From the NCBI GenBank assembly GCA_938036545.1, contig CALHQJ010000130.1, positions 1 through 13,932 of the forward strand: a stretch of DNA of 13,932 nucleotides, in the 5' to 3' direction. This document shows positions 7,165 through 13,905 of the stretch, piece after piece. Position 1 is the first letter of the stretch. Every line of letters begins with the position of its first letter. The translations under genes and the position numbers were made by a program. Source of the stretch: an uncultured Clostridium sp. (GTDB lineage Bacteria > Bacillota > Clostridia > Lachnospirales > Lachnospiraceae). The notes below the pieces were generated by a model. It did no database searches. It saw only the letters and a program-made list of their open reading frames with translations, and was not told the DNA's origin.

Positions 7165-7982
7165 TAGACTCTGCCCTCCCCATTGTTGTCATATTTGGCA
7201 ATAAACGCCATACTGATTAGGATGAAAATCATCAGTACCAGAGAAAGTCCGGAGCCCAGATTCCAGTTGCTGCCTTTGGTAAATTCCTGCTCAATTACAT
7301 TGCCGATTAAGAGAATTTTGCTTCCGCCAAGCAAATTGGAGATAACAAAGGTAGTCAGAGCCGGAACAAATACCATGGTAATGCCGCTGACAATGCCGGG
7401 AAGACTTAATGGAAGCCAAATATGGAGAAAGGTTTGGAGAGTGCTGGCTCCCAGGTCTTTTGCGGCGTTGATGGTATTATCATCAATCTTCATTAAAATG
7501 TTGTAAATCGGCAAGATCATAAAGGGAAGGAAGTTGTATACCATACCCAGAATAATAGCCCACGGCGTATTGATAATAGCGATATTAGGCAAGTGGAACA
7601 GGTTTAAGATGCCGTTGATAACGCCATTTTTTTCAAGGAGAGTCTGCCAGGCCAGAGTCCGGAGCAAAAAGTTCATCCACATGGGAAGAATAAAAATAAA
7701 TACGACAAAGCTTCCGGAGCTGACGCCTTTTTTTCGTAGAATCATAGCCAGCGGGTAGGCCAGAACCAGACAGATCAGAGTGCTGGCCAGAGAGAGACCT
7801 AAGGATAAAAACAGCGCTTTGGCGTGTTCCGGATCTGCAATAGAAAGAATGTTTGCCAACGTAAAGGCGCCGGATTTATCAGTTAAGCCGTAATAAACAA
7901 TTAAGGCCAGAGGTATGATGGTAAATCCAATCATCCAGATGATATAAGGGGTGGCCAGCCACTTGTTTTTCGGATTATTCAT
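7164..7982 (-). CDS. potB: Spermidine/putrescine ABC transporter permease PotB
   Basis: This 272-residue membrane protein is one of the two pore-forming subunits of the polyamine importer. A first helix follows the short N-terminus (YIIWMIGFTIIPLALIVYYGL), and further helices include FVVFIFILPMWMNFLLRTLAW, a stretch characteristic of PotB. The ATPase-contacting loop lies near residues 172-196 (NAAKDLGAST, then WLPLSLPG). The gene overlaps the end of potA by 8 nt and the start of potCD by 1 nt, so translation is probably coupled along the operon. A GGAGG sequence lies inside the end of potA upstream of its ATG. Its partner is the PotC half of the fused protein encoded next. Confidence 0.93.
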   Translation of the reverse strand: MNNPKNKWLATPYIIWMIGFTIIPLALIVYYGLTDKSGAFTLANILSIADPEHAKALFLSLGLSLASTLICLVLAYPLAMILRKKGVSSGSFVVFIFILPMWMNFLLRTLAWQTLLEKNGVINGILNLFHLPNIAIINTPWAIILGMVYNFLPFMILPIYNILMKIDDNTINAAKDLGASTLQTFLHIWLPLSLPGIVSGITMVFVPALTTFVISNLLGGSKILLIGNVIEQEFTKGSNWNLGSGLSLVLMIFILISMAFIAKYDNNGEGRV

Positions 7983-9051
7983 TGACTCCCAAAGCCTCCT
8001 CGTCTTCTGATGCCGGCTTATTCATAATCTGGATTTCAAATGGTTCAATATGGATACCGACTTCCTGTCCAACTGGGAACATGTCGGTACTGTGGACCAG
8101 CCATTCGAAGCCGTTGGGGGTGGTCACTTCCATTTCATAATGAACGCCTTTAAAAATTAGATGGGTGACAACGCCAGTCAGTGTGCCTTCTTCTGGTTTT
8201 ACCAAATCAATATCTTCTGGACGGATAACTACGTCAACTGGTTTATTTCTGCCAAAGCCCTTGTCAACACAGGGGAATTTTGCTCCAAAAATTTCAACCA
8301 GTTCATCCTGAATCATAATGCCGTCTACAATGTTGCTTTCTCCAATAAAGTCTGCTACAAAAGCGTTTTCCGGTTCATTGTAAATCTGTTCAGGAGTCCC
8401 CATCTGCTGGATATATCCTTGGTTCATAACAACAATCGTATCTGACATAGTCAGAGCTTCTTCCTGATCGTGGGTAACGTAAATAAAGGTAATGCCCAAT
8501 TCATTTTTCAGGCGAATCAGCTCGTACTGCATGTCCTGGCGGAGCTTTAAGTCCAGAGCGCCTAAAGGTTCATCCAAAAGCAGAAGTTTTGGCTCATTTA
8601 CAATCGCTCTTGCGATGGCAATACGCTGCTGCTGTCCGCCGCTTAAGGAATCTACGCTTCGATTTTCGAATCCGTCTAAATTCACCAGCTTCAGGGCATA
8701 TTTAATCTTGTCGTCAATATAAGATTTGGTTTTGCCCTTGATTTTTAATCCAAAAGCGATGTTTTCCGCAATATTCATATGAGGAAACAGGGCGTATTTC
8801 TGGAATACGGTGTTTAACTGTCTCTTGTTTGGCGGAAGTTTGGTGATGTCTGTACCGCTGAAAATAACCTTGCCGGTATCCGGTTTTTCAAAACCGCCGA
8901 TAATACGCAAGGTAGTGGTTTTTCCGCAGCCACTGGGGCCTAAAAGGGTTACGAATGTGTTTTCCTTGACAGTCAGGCACAAATCATCTAATACCATATC
9001 CCCGTCAAAACTTTTGCTGATGTTTACCAAATCAATTAATGGCTGATTCAT
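7975..9051 (-). CDS. potA: Spermidine/putrescine ABC transporter ATP-binding protein PotA
   Basis: This 358-residue cytoplasmic ATPase powers the polyamine importer. The Walker A motif GPSGCGKTT is at 38-46, the ABC signature LSGGQQQR at 136-143, then Walker B LLLLDEPLGALD and the switch histidine in THDQEEA. The C-terminal region (from about residue 240) is the TOBE-type regulatory domain, containing VIRPEDIDLV. I chose the ATG at 9051 because AGGAGG lies 7 nt upstream. The longer frame from 9105 would overlap the preceding regulator gene and begins before that site. Its start is 26 nt after the regulator's stop, and its end overlaps potB by 8 nt. Related paralogues (MalK/UgpC) share the motifs, but the neighbours fix the assignment. 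Confidence 0.94.
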   Translation of the reverse strand: MNQPLIDLVNISKSFDGDMVLDDLCLTVKENTFVTLLGPSGCGKTTTLRIIGGFEKPDTGKVIFSGTDITKLPPNKRQLNTVFQKYALFPHMNIAENIAFGLKIKGKTKSYIDDKIKYALKLVNLDGFENRSVDSLSGGQQQRIAIARAIVNEPKLLLLDEPLGALDLKLRQDMQYELIRLKNELGITFIYVTHDQEEALTMSDTIVVMNQGYIQQMGTPEQIYNEPENAFVADFIGESNIVDGIMIQDELVEIFGAKFPCVDKGFGRNKPVDVVIRPEDIDLVKPEEGTLTGVVTHLIFKGVHYEMEVTTPNGFEWLVHSTDMFPVGQEVGIHIEPFEIQIMNKPASEDEEALGVNE

Positions 9052-9077
9052 GGCAATCCTCCTAAAGTAAAAATGGT

Positions 9078-9611
9078 TTAAAAACTTGGCGGAGAGCTGA
9101 CCCACAGGACAGAAGCTCCGGTTTTACTGGTTAGATAGTGGGGCTTTTCACAGCGATAATAAAAGGCGTCCCCTTTTTTGGCTTTGTATACTGCAGCCCC
9201 GATATGAATGACTATGGCTCCCTGGAGTACATAGCCGAATTCTTCTCCCTCATGGGGAGTGTCCATATAGGTGGAACCGCCTGGCCCCAGAGTCAGGAGA
9301 ATGGGCTCCATGGAGTTTTTCTGGGCGTTGGGGATCAGCCACTTAATGGAGTTAGAAAGCTCCGAATCGGCTTTTTCAAAAAAGTCGTTTTTTCCAAATA
9401 CGATCTGCTCTTCAGGGGTTTCTTTAAAAAATTCCCCGATGGAGGTTCCCAGGCACTGGAGAATGTCCATTAACGTCGCAATAGAGGGAGAGGTCAGATC
9501 CCGTTCCAACTGGGAGATAAATCCTTTGGACAATTCTGTCCGGTCTGCCAGTTCTTCCTGGGTGAGGCCTTTTAAAATGCGAAGCTCTTTCAGTTTTGCA
9601 CCGATTTGCAT
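9078..9611 (-). CDS. XRE-family transcriptional regulator with C-terminal cupin domain (PuuR-like)
   Basis: This is a 177-residue DNA-binding regulator. Residues 5-62 form an XRE-type helix-turn-helix (GLTQEELADRTELSKGFISQLER). Residues about 103-173 form a small-molecule-sensing cupin barrel with PHEGEEFGYVLQG (H120, E124) and KKGDAFYYRCEKPHYL. XRE-cupin proteins encoded with polyamine genes, such as PuuR of E. coli, repress those genes until a polyamine is present. It is the first gene of the pot operon, 26 nt ahead of potA. AAAGGAGG precedes its ATG. Two palindrome-like repeats lie between its predicted promoter and its start codon and are good candidates for its own binding sites. The ligand (polyamine or other) is inferred from context. 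Confidence 0.88.
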   Translation of the reverse strand: MQIGAKLKELRILKGLTQEELADRTELSKGFISQLERDLTSPSIATLMDILQCLGTSIGEFFKETPEEQIVFGKNDFFEKADSELSNSIKWLIPNAQKNSMEPILLTLGPGGSTYMDTPHEGEEFGYVLQGAIVIHIGAAVYKAKKGDAFYYRCEKPHYLTSKTGASVLWVSSPPSF

Positions 9612-9629
9612 AAATGCCTCCTTTAAAAA

Positions 9630-9650
9630 TTGTAAAGAAAAAGTTTACAA
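9630..9650. promoter_or_regulatory. Candidate operator 1 in the pot operon leader
   Basis: TTGTAAA (9630-9636) and TTTACAA (9644-9650) are perfect 7-bp inverted halves separated by GAAAAAG. The site lies between the predicted pot promoter and the regulator start codon at 9611, a road-block repression position. The XRE-cupin regulator is the obvious candidate ligand, by inference. Confidence 0.6.
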
Positions 9651-9691
9651 ATACTAACTGATTGTAAAAATAAAGAAAAAGTTTACAAATA
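9633..9691. repeat. Tandem 21-bp direct repeat in the pot control region
   Basis: The 21 bases at 9633-9653 recur exactly at 9671-9691, a start-to-start distance of 38 nt (about 3.6 helical turns). Each copy contains the core AAAGAAAAAGTTTACAA. The repeat underlies the two candidate operators. Confidence 0.85.
9662..9688. promoter_or_regulatory. Candidate operator 2 in the pot operon leader
   Basis: The halves TTGTAAA (9662-9668) and TTTACAA (9682-9688) recur here, but the spacer is 13 nt rather than 7, as if 6 bp had been added inside the site. The right part (9671-9691) is identical over 21 bp to 9633-9653, 38 nt away. It may be a second regulator site with a stretched spacer, or only one half may be used. 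Confidence 0.5.
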
Positions 9692-9710
9692 ATAAACTAA
9701 CGCAAACAAC

Positions 9711-9738
9711 ATTATACTCTTATATGAACGGGTGTCAA
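9711..9738 (-). promoter_or_regulatory. Consensus promoter of the regulator-potA-potB-potCD operon
   Basis: Read on the minus strand, TTGACA (9738-9733) and TATAAT (9716-9711) both match the sigma-A consensus perfectly with a 16-nt spacer. Transcription would start near 9704, giving a leader of about 93 nt that contains both candidate operators. Confidence 0.8.
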
Positions 9739-9754
9739 TACTTTTAACAGATTT

Positions 9755-9764
9755 TTGTTAACAA
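9755..9764. promoter_or_regulatory. TTGTTAACAA palindrome over the divergent -35
   Basis: This 10-bp perfect palindrome overlaps the -35 box of the rightward promoter. Its halves (TTGTTAA/TTAACAA) differ by one base from the TTGTAAA/TTTACAA halves in the pot leader, so a related regulator might contact it. The match is short and could be chance. Confidence 0.35.
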
Positions 9765-9786
9765 ACAACAATTTTTATGCTATGAT
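9758..9786 (+). promoter_or_regulatory. Extended -10 promoter of the lactonase-aroC-rpiB genes
   Basis: TTAACA (9758-9763), a 17-nt spacer and TATGAT (9781-9786) give five of six matches in each box. TG at 9778-9779 supplies an extended -10. Predicted start is near 9793. The -35 lies 20 nt from the divergent pot -35, so the two promoters share one control region. Confidence 0.7.
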
Positions 9787-9843
9787 AACATCAGCATATA
9801 CAGATGATGATTAGAAGGGAAAATTTTAGGAGGAAACTTTACC

Positions 9844-10902
9844 ATGGAAGGGAAATATATGGCTTATGTAGGTTCCTATTCATATACGGGCAAGGCAAAA
9901 GGAATTACCGTATATGATGTAGACGTAGAGAAGGGAACGTTTCAGGAACGCTGTGAAGTAGATGTAAACAATTCTTCATATGTAATAGCGTCCAGAGACG
10001 GAAAGACGCTGTATTCCATTGCAGATGAAGGAGTGGTATCTTTCCGTATTCTGCCAAACGGCGCACTGACCCGTTTGAACAGCGCAAATATCAAGGGTAT
10101 GAGAGGCTGCCATTTGTCTACAGATTCAGAAGACAAGTACGTGTTCGTTTCCGGCTACCACGATGGCAAGGCCACGATTTTAAAATTGAATCCGGACGGC
10201 TCCATCGGCCAGATTGTAGACGGCGTATTTCATAAGGGCTACGGCAGCGTGGCAGAACGGAACTTCCGTCCCCATGTAAGCTGTACCAAGAGAACTCCGG
10301 ACAATAAATATGTCATGGCGGCTGATCTGGGCATTGACCAGGTTAAGATTTACCGATTTGATGAAAAGGAAGAAAAACTGGTACAGGTAGATGCAATCCG
10401 CTGTGAGAGAGAGTCTGCGCCTAGACATTTCCGGTTCAGCTCAGACGGCCGGTTTATCTATCTGATGTATGAGATTAAAAACGTGATTGACGTCTTTACC
10501 TATGAGACTGGAGACAGAGCCCCCAGAATTGAAAAAATTCAGACCATTGCCACGGTAACAAGCCAGAAGGGAGACGGCAACCTGACGGCGGCCTGCGCCC
10601 TGCGCCTGTCGCCAGATGAAAAGTACGTATATTGTACCAATGCAGGGGATAATGTGGTAACCGTTTATTCCAGAGACGAGGAAACAGGACTGCTGGATAT
10701 GCTGTTCAGCCTTCCGGTCAGCGGAGACTATCCCAAGGATCTTGCAATTTTCCCAGATCAGAAGCATATCGCATCCTTAAACCATGACAGCGGCACCATC
10801 ACGTTTTTCGCTATGGATTATGAGAAAAAGCAGATGGTAATGAGCAGCAGAGAAATTGAGGTAAACGAACCCAACTGCTGTGTTATTGTAAAAGTGCAGT
10901 AA
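9844..10902 (+). CDS. Lactonase family beta-propeller protein, 6-phosphogluconolactonase-like
   Basis: This 352-residue cytoplasmic protein fits the seven-bladed beta-propeller lactonase family (Pgl/YkgB type), which can hydrolyse 6-phosphogluconolactone in the oxidative pentose-phosphate pathway. The opening YMAYVGSYSYTGKAKGITVYDVD, the repeated blade motif (SRDGKTLYSI, SSDGRFIYLMYE, SPDEKYVYCTNAGDNVVTVY) and the conserved RPHVSCTKRTPDNKYVMAADLGIDQ region are typical, as are RHFRFSSDG and the length. No signal peptide is visible. AGGAGG lies 10 nt before the ATG; Met6 is a less likely start. aroC follows 31 nt downstream. Family members vary in substrate, so the exact lactone is inferred from the family and from the presence of rpiB in the same cluster. 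Confidence 0.87.
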   Translation: MEGKYMAYVGSYSYTGKAKGITVYDVDVEKGTFQERCEVDVNNSSYVIASRDGKTLYSIADEGVVSFRILPNGALTRLNSANIKGMRGCHLSTDSEDKYVFVSGYHDGKATILKLNPDGSIGQIVDGVFHKGYGSVAERNFRPHVSCTKRTPDNKYVMAADLGIDQVKIYRFDEKEEKLVQVDAIRCERESAPRHFRFSSDGRFIYLMYEIKNVIDVFTYETGDRAPRIEKIQTIATVTSQKGDGNLTAACALRLSPDEKYVYCTNAGDNVVTVYSRDEETGLLDMLFSLPVSGDYPKDLAIFPDQKHIASLNHDSGTITFFAMDYEKKQMVMSSREIEVNEPNCCVIVKVQ

Positions 10903-10933
10903 ATCAATCAGGCATCATCAGGGAGACGAAATT

Positions 10934-12082
10934 ATGGCAGGTTCCACGCTGGGAACAATATGGAAAATTACAACATGGGGAGAGTCCCATGGAGCAGGCG
11001 TCGGGGTGGTCATTGACGGCTGCCCGGCAGGGCTTCCCCTGACAGAAGAAGACGTTCAGAGTTATCTGGATCGAAGAAAGCCAGGACAGAGCCGCTTTAC
11101 AACCCAGAGACAGGAAGGGGATAATGTGGAGATTCTGTCCGGCGTATTTGAGGGGTGCACCACAGGTACGCCCATTGCCATGTTTGTGAAAAACCAGGAT
11201 CAGAGATCCAAAGATTACGGCAATATTATGGAACTTTACCGCCCTGGACACGCAGACTACACTTTTGATAAGAAATACGGTTTTCGGGATTATCGAGGCG
11301 GCGGCCGCTCTTCTGGAAGGGAAACCATTGGAAGAGTAGCGGCAGGAGCTGTGGCAGCCAGGTTTTTAGAGAGTTTGGGAATCACCATTCGGGCATTTGT
11401 TAAATCAATTGGTCCTGTGCCGGTAAGCCCGGAGCGGTTTGACTGGGAAGAGCGGGAGAAAAACCGCCTTTACATGCCGGACGCCCAGGCTGCAAAAGAG
11501 GCAGAACACTATCTGGAAAAGATGATGGAGAAGAAAGATTCAGCCGGAGGAGTGATCCAGTGTGAGATCGATGGCCTTCCAGTGGGCATTGGAGAGCCGG
11601 TTTTTGATAAGCTCAGTTCCAGCCTGGCTAAGGCGGTTATGTCCATTGGGGCTGTGAAAGGATTTGAAATCGGAGACGGCTTTCAGGCGGCTTCATTAAG
11701 CGGATCAGAGAACAACGATTCCTTCCGTATTAATGAAAATGGGAAAATCTATAAGAAAACCAATCATTCCGGCGGAGTGCTGGGAGGAATCAGCGACGGA
11801 AGCAGGCTGACTTTTCGGGCAGCATTTAAGCCTACTCCATCTATTGCCTCGGTGCAGGAGACAGTCAACCGCTGGGGAGGGGAAGAAAAAATTGCCATCA
11901 AAGGGCGTCACGACCCCATCATTGTCCCCAGGGCAGTGGTGGTGGTAGAGGCTATGGCAGCTCTTACCATAGCAGATTTGCTTCTGGTATCCATGACGTC
12001 CAGACTGGACAGGATTCAGGCATTTTTTGCCTATTCGGAAGCCCTGGAAGAGGAGCAGAAAGAAAAACAGGACAATTATTAA
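10934..12082 (+). CDS. aroC: Chorismate synthase
   Basis: This enzyme converts 5-enolpyruvylshikimate-3-phosphate to chorismate, the last common step of aromatic amino acid synthesis, using reduced FMN. The 382-residue length is normal. All three family signatures are present: WGESHG at 15-20 (with H19), the glycine/serine-rich block GRSSGRETIGRVAAG from 124, and RHDPIIVPRAVVVVEAM from 325. FRDYRGGG, KPTPSIASVQ and DSAGGVIQC also fit. The ribosome binding site is modest (GGGAGA). It lies 31 nt after the lactonase and 17 nt before rpiB, so it is probably in one transcript with both rather than in an aro operon. Its C-terminal tail (EEEQKEKQDNY) is charged and probably flexible. Confidence 0.97.
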   Translation: MAGSTLGTIWKITTWGESHGAGVGVVIDGCPAGLPLTEEDVQSYLDRRKPGQSRFTTQRQEGDNVEILSGVFEGCTTGTPIAMFVKNQDQRSKDYGNIMELYRPGHADYTFDKKYGFRDYRGGGRSSGRETIGRVAAGAVAARFLESLGITIRAFVKSIGPVPVSPERFDWEEREKNRLYMPDAQAAKEAEHYLEKMMEKKDSAGGVIQCEIDGLPVGIGEPVFDKLSSSLAKAVMSIGAVKGFEIGDGFQAASLSGSENNDSFRINENGKIYKKTNHSGGVLGGISDGSRLTFRAAFKPTPSIASVQETVNRWGGEEKIAIKGRHDPIIVPRAVVVVEAMAALTIADLLLVSMTSRLDRIQAFFAYSEALEEEQKEKQDNY

Positions 12083-12099
12083 AAGGAGATAAAAGCATT

Positions 12100-12540
12100 A
12101 TGAAGATTGCAATGGGAAACGACCATACAGCAGTAGAACTGAAAAATATTATCAAGGAATTTGTGACTGAAAAAGGCTATGAGGTATTAGACCTGGGAAC
12201 CAATTCTTCGGAAAGCTGTGACTATCCGGTATACGGTGAAAAAGTAGGAAGGGCCGTAGCATCCGGAGAGGCCGATCTGGGAATCGTAATCTGCGGTACC
12301 GGCGTAGGCATCTCTCTGGCAGCCAATAAGGTAAAGGGAGTCCGGGCATGTGTATGCAGCGAACCATACACTGCAAAACTTTCCAGAATGCATAACAATT
12401 CCAATGTATTAGCCTTTGGCGCAAGGGTAGTCGGAAGCGAAATGGCGAAGATGATTACGGAAGAATGGCTGAATGCAGAGTATGAGGGGGGCCGTCACCA
12501 GCGCAGAGTGGATATGCTGATGGAGATTGAAAACCGCTGA
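12100..12540 (+). CDS. rpiB: Ribose-5-phosphate isomerase B
   Basis: This enzyme interconverts ribose-5-phosphate and ribulose-5-phosphate in the non-oxidative pentose-phosphate pathway. At 146 residues it has normal RpiB length. Motifs are complete: GNDH at 6-9 (D8, H9), DYP at 41-43, the catalytic Cys65 in VICGTGVGISLAANK, SRMHNNSNVLAFGAR with H98, and the C-terminal GGRHQRRVD block. Related LacA/LacB and allose-6-phosphate isomerases share the fold, but this combination with Cys65 and H98 fits RpiB best. AAGGAG precedes the ATG, 17 nt after the aroC stop. No good terminator follows; a weak stem at 12549-12568 lacks a U-run. Confidence 0.95.
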   Translation: MKIAMGNDHTAVELKNIIKEFVTEKGYEVLDLGTNSSESCDYPVYGEKVGRAVASGEADLGIVICGTGVGISLAANKVKGVRACVCSEPYTAKLSRMHNNSNVLAFGARVVGSEMAKMITEEWLNAEYEGGRHQRRVDMLMEIENR

Positions 12541-12548
12541 AGGCTGTT

Positions 12549-12568
12549 TTTACAGAAAAATCTGTAAA
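12549..12568 (+). other. Weak AT-rich stem-loop after rpiB
   Basis: TTTACAG and CTGTAAA form a 7-bp stem with a 6-nt A-rich loop just after rpiB. It is followed by GAAATGG rather than a T-run, so it does not qualify as a normal terminator. It may be a chance structure or an RNA 3'-end processing site. Confidence 0.3.
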
Positions 12569-12621
12569 GAAATGGACGTGGAATCGTTAGAATATCGTAA
12601 GGTTTGAGGCGTGTCGTAACC

Positions 12622-12650
12622 TTGAATTTACCAGATAAAAATGTTAGAAT
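12622..12650 (+). promoter_or_regulatory. Promoter of the small secreted protein gene
   Basis: TTGAAT (12622-12627), a 17-nt spacer and TAGAAT (12645-12650) preceded by TG at 12642-12643 give a good extended -10 sigma-A promoter. GTTAGAATA at 12643-12651 also occurs at 12586-12594. Predicted transcription starts about 30 nt before the coding start. Confidence 0.65.
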
Positions 12651-12685
12651 AATTACACAGAGAGAAGAGAAAAGGAGCGATTACC

Positions 12686-13168
12686 ATGAGAAGAAAATTA
12701 TGGATGCTGCTCGTGACGGCAGTTCTCTTCGTTGGTATGTTAGGTACGACGACTGCATTGGCGGCTGACGCATCAGGCAGCTTCAGTGCAGACGGCGTGG
12801 AGATTTCCATTAATGGAGAGGCTGCGACAGTGCTTTCCGGATTGGGAAAAGCCGAGAACTATTACGAGGCCGAGAACTGCAGCTATCAGGGCAAGGAAAA
12901 AGTATACGTATACAAAAATTTTGAGATTTCCACGTACTCCGTAGATCAGACAGACTGCATTAATTCCATTTATTTTAAGACCGGAGACGTAGCTACTGAA
13001 GAGGGAATTTCCATTGGATCGACCGTGGCGGAGATGCAGGAGATATATGGCACAGATTACACAGAATCAAAGGGTGTTTTCAGATACGATTACAAAGGAT
13101 TCGATTTAACATTCTACAGTAATCGGGAAAACGTAATTAATGGAATCGAATATACTTCAGACAAATAA
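12686..13168 (+). CDS. Small secreted protein of unknown function
   Basis: The 160-residue product has a clear Sec signal peptide: MRRKLW, a hydrophobic core, and a likely cut after A26 (ALA before ADA). There is no lipobox, so the mature protein of about 134 residues should be released or loosely wall-associated. The mature part looks all-beta with two cysteines (C65, C91) that could pair. The arrangement GVEISINGEAATVLSGLG, CSYQGKEKVYVYKNFEISTY, then EGISIGSTVAEMQEIYG resembles a recurrent family of small lipoproteins and secreted proteins in Lachnospiraceae; the last block recalls the helix-turn of SmpA/BamE-like domains. I do not know a function. GGAG lies 8 nt before the start. It has its own promoter and terminator, so it is monocistronic. 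Confidence 0.85.
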   Translation: MRRKLWMLLVTAVLFVGMLGTTTALAADASGSFSADGVEISINGEAATVLSGLGKAENYYEAENCSYQGKEKVYVYKNFEISTYSVDQTDCINSIYFKTGDVATEEGISIGSTVAEMQEIYGTDYTESKGVFRYDYKGFDLTFYSNRENVINGIEYTSDK

Positions 13169-13198
13169 AAACAGGACTGTTGAATAACGGCAGATTTA

Positions 13199-13235
13199 AG
13201 CGGAGGGATGTAGATGTCTTTCCGCTGTTTTATTA
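13199..13235 (+). terminator. Intrinsic terminator after the secreted protein gene
   Basis: AGCGGAGGGA (13199-13208) pairs with TCTTTCCGCT (13217-13226), ten pairs including two G-U, around an 8-nt loop. GTTTTATTA follows directly. It lies 30 nt after the stop codon and should end the upstream transcript. Confidence 0.75.
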
Positions 13236-13249
13236 AGGGCTTAACAATA

Positions 13250-13299
13250 AAGAGGGTGTCGCAAAATCATCTGATTTGATAATTTTGCGACACCCTTTT
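13250..13299. terminator. Strong bidirectional hairpin, terminator of the signal peptidase gene
   Basis: GGGTGTCGCAAAAT (13254-13267) and ATTTTGCGACACCC (13282-13295) are perfect 14-bp arms. The stem extends outward by four pairs, one of them G-U (13250-13253 with 13296-13299). On the plus strand it ends in CCCTTTT; on the minus strand the stem is followed by CTCTTTATTG. It lies 18 nt beyond the signal peptidase stop and would terminate that gene, with backup termination for the plus strand. The GC-flanked symmetrical form could also belong to a dispersed repeat family. Confidence 0.8.
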
Positions 13300-13317
13300 G
13301 GCAACAAGAGCCTGTTC

Positions 13318-13905
13318 CTATTTAATCAATCCCATCTTGTTAAATGGGAAATACCGGAATAATACTTTTGCAACCAGTTTGTCTTCGGTTACCCAGGTGT
13401 TTTCCCAGAAACGGGCGTCCCAGGAATCATTTCGGTTATCGCCCATCATAAAATAACAGCCCTCCGGAACTTCAAAGTGAAGGGGGTATTCCGGATCAGA
13501 CGTATCCATGGGCTCTTTCAGATAAGGCTCTTCTAAAGGAGTTTCTGAACCATTTAAATAAACGCCGCCATCGTGTATGTCTATTACGTCACCAGGAAGT
13601 CCGATAACTCGTTTCACGTAAAAGGTCTTGCCGGTAGGATCATCTGGAAAACGGAAAATGGCTACATCGCCTCGTTCCGGTTCTGAAAATTTATAAGACA
13701 GTCTGGAACCGATAACCCGATCGTGGGCCATGATGGTATTTTCCATAGAGGGAGTAGGAACCTGGCTGTTGGCAATGATACAGCTGTTTAAAAACAGGGC
13801 AATCAGCGCCGCTGCAATAATAATCTGTATCCAGCTAATCAGTTCAGACTTCCAGTTGACAGGTTCATTTTTTTCATTATCAGGTTTATCTGGATTTTGA
13901 CTCAT
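13318..13905 (-). CDS. lepB: Type I signal peptidase
   Basis: This membrane-bound serine protease cleaves signal peptides from secreted proteins at the outer face of the membrane. The 195-residue protein has one N-terminal membrane anchor (about 22-44, ISWIQIIIAAALIALFLNSCII), the catalytic serine in PTPSMENT (S53), the catalytic lysine in FYVKRVIGLPGD (K98), and the conserved GDNRNDSWDAR block. This is the short Gram-positive SipS-type architecture. I chose the ATG at 13905 because GAGG lies about 7 nt upstream. The in-frame ATG at 13923 has only AT-rich sequence before it. Bacteria of this type often carry several such genes, so a paralogue name is not assigned. The promoter is outside the window. 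Confidence 0.95.
   Translation of the reverse strand: MSQNPDKPDNEKNEPVNWKSELISWIQIIIAAALIALFLNSCIIANSQVPTPSMENTIMAHDRVIGSRLSYKFSEPERGDVAIFRFPDDPTGKTFYVKRVIGLPGDVIDIHDGGVYLNGSETPLEEPYLKEPMDTSDPEYPLHFEVPEGCYFMMGDNRNDSWDARFWENTWVTEDKLVAKVLFRYFPFNKMGLIK

Noticed and set aside
5947..9046. Several plus-strand open frames of 66-107 codons opposite the pot genes.
   Set aside because: They lie antisense to well-supported genes, lack ribosome binding sites and show no recognisable protein features.
9052..9105. Longer potA start at 9105.
   Set aside because: It would overlap the regulator gene by 28 nt and begins before the AGGAGG that serves 9051; the added residues do not resemble PotA.
9612..9704. 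Pot operon leader as a riboswitch.
   Set aside because: It is very AT-rich, shows no recognisable aptamer or terminator stem, and its repeats are better explained as DNA operators.
12549..12568. Stem-loop after rpiB as an intrinsic terminator.
   Set aside because: The stem is short and AT-rich, and no T-run follows it on the plus strand.
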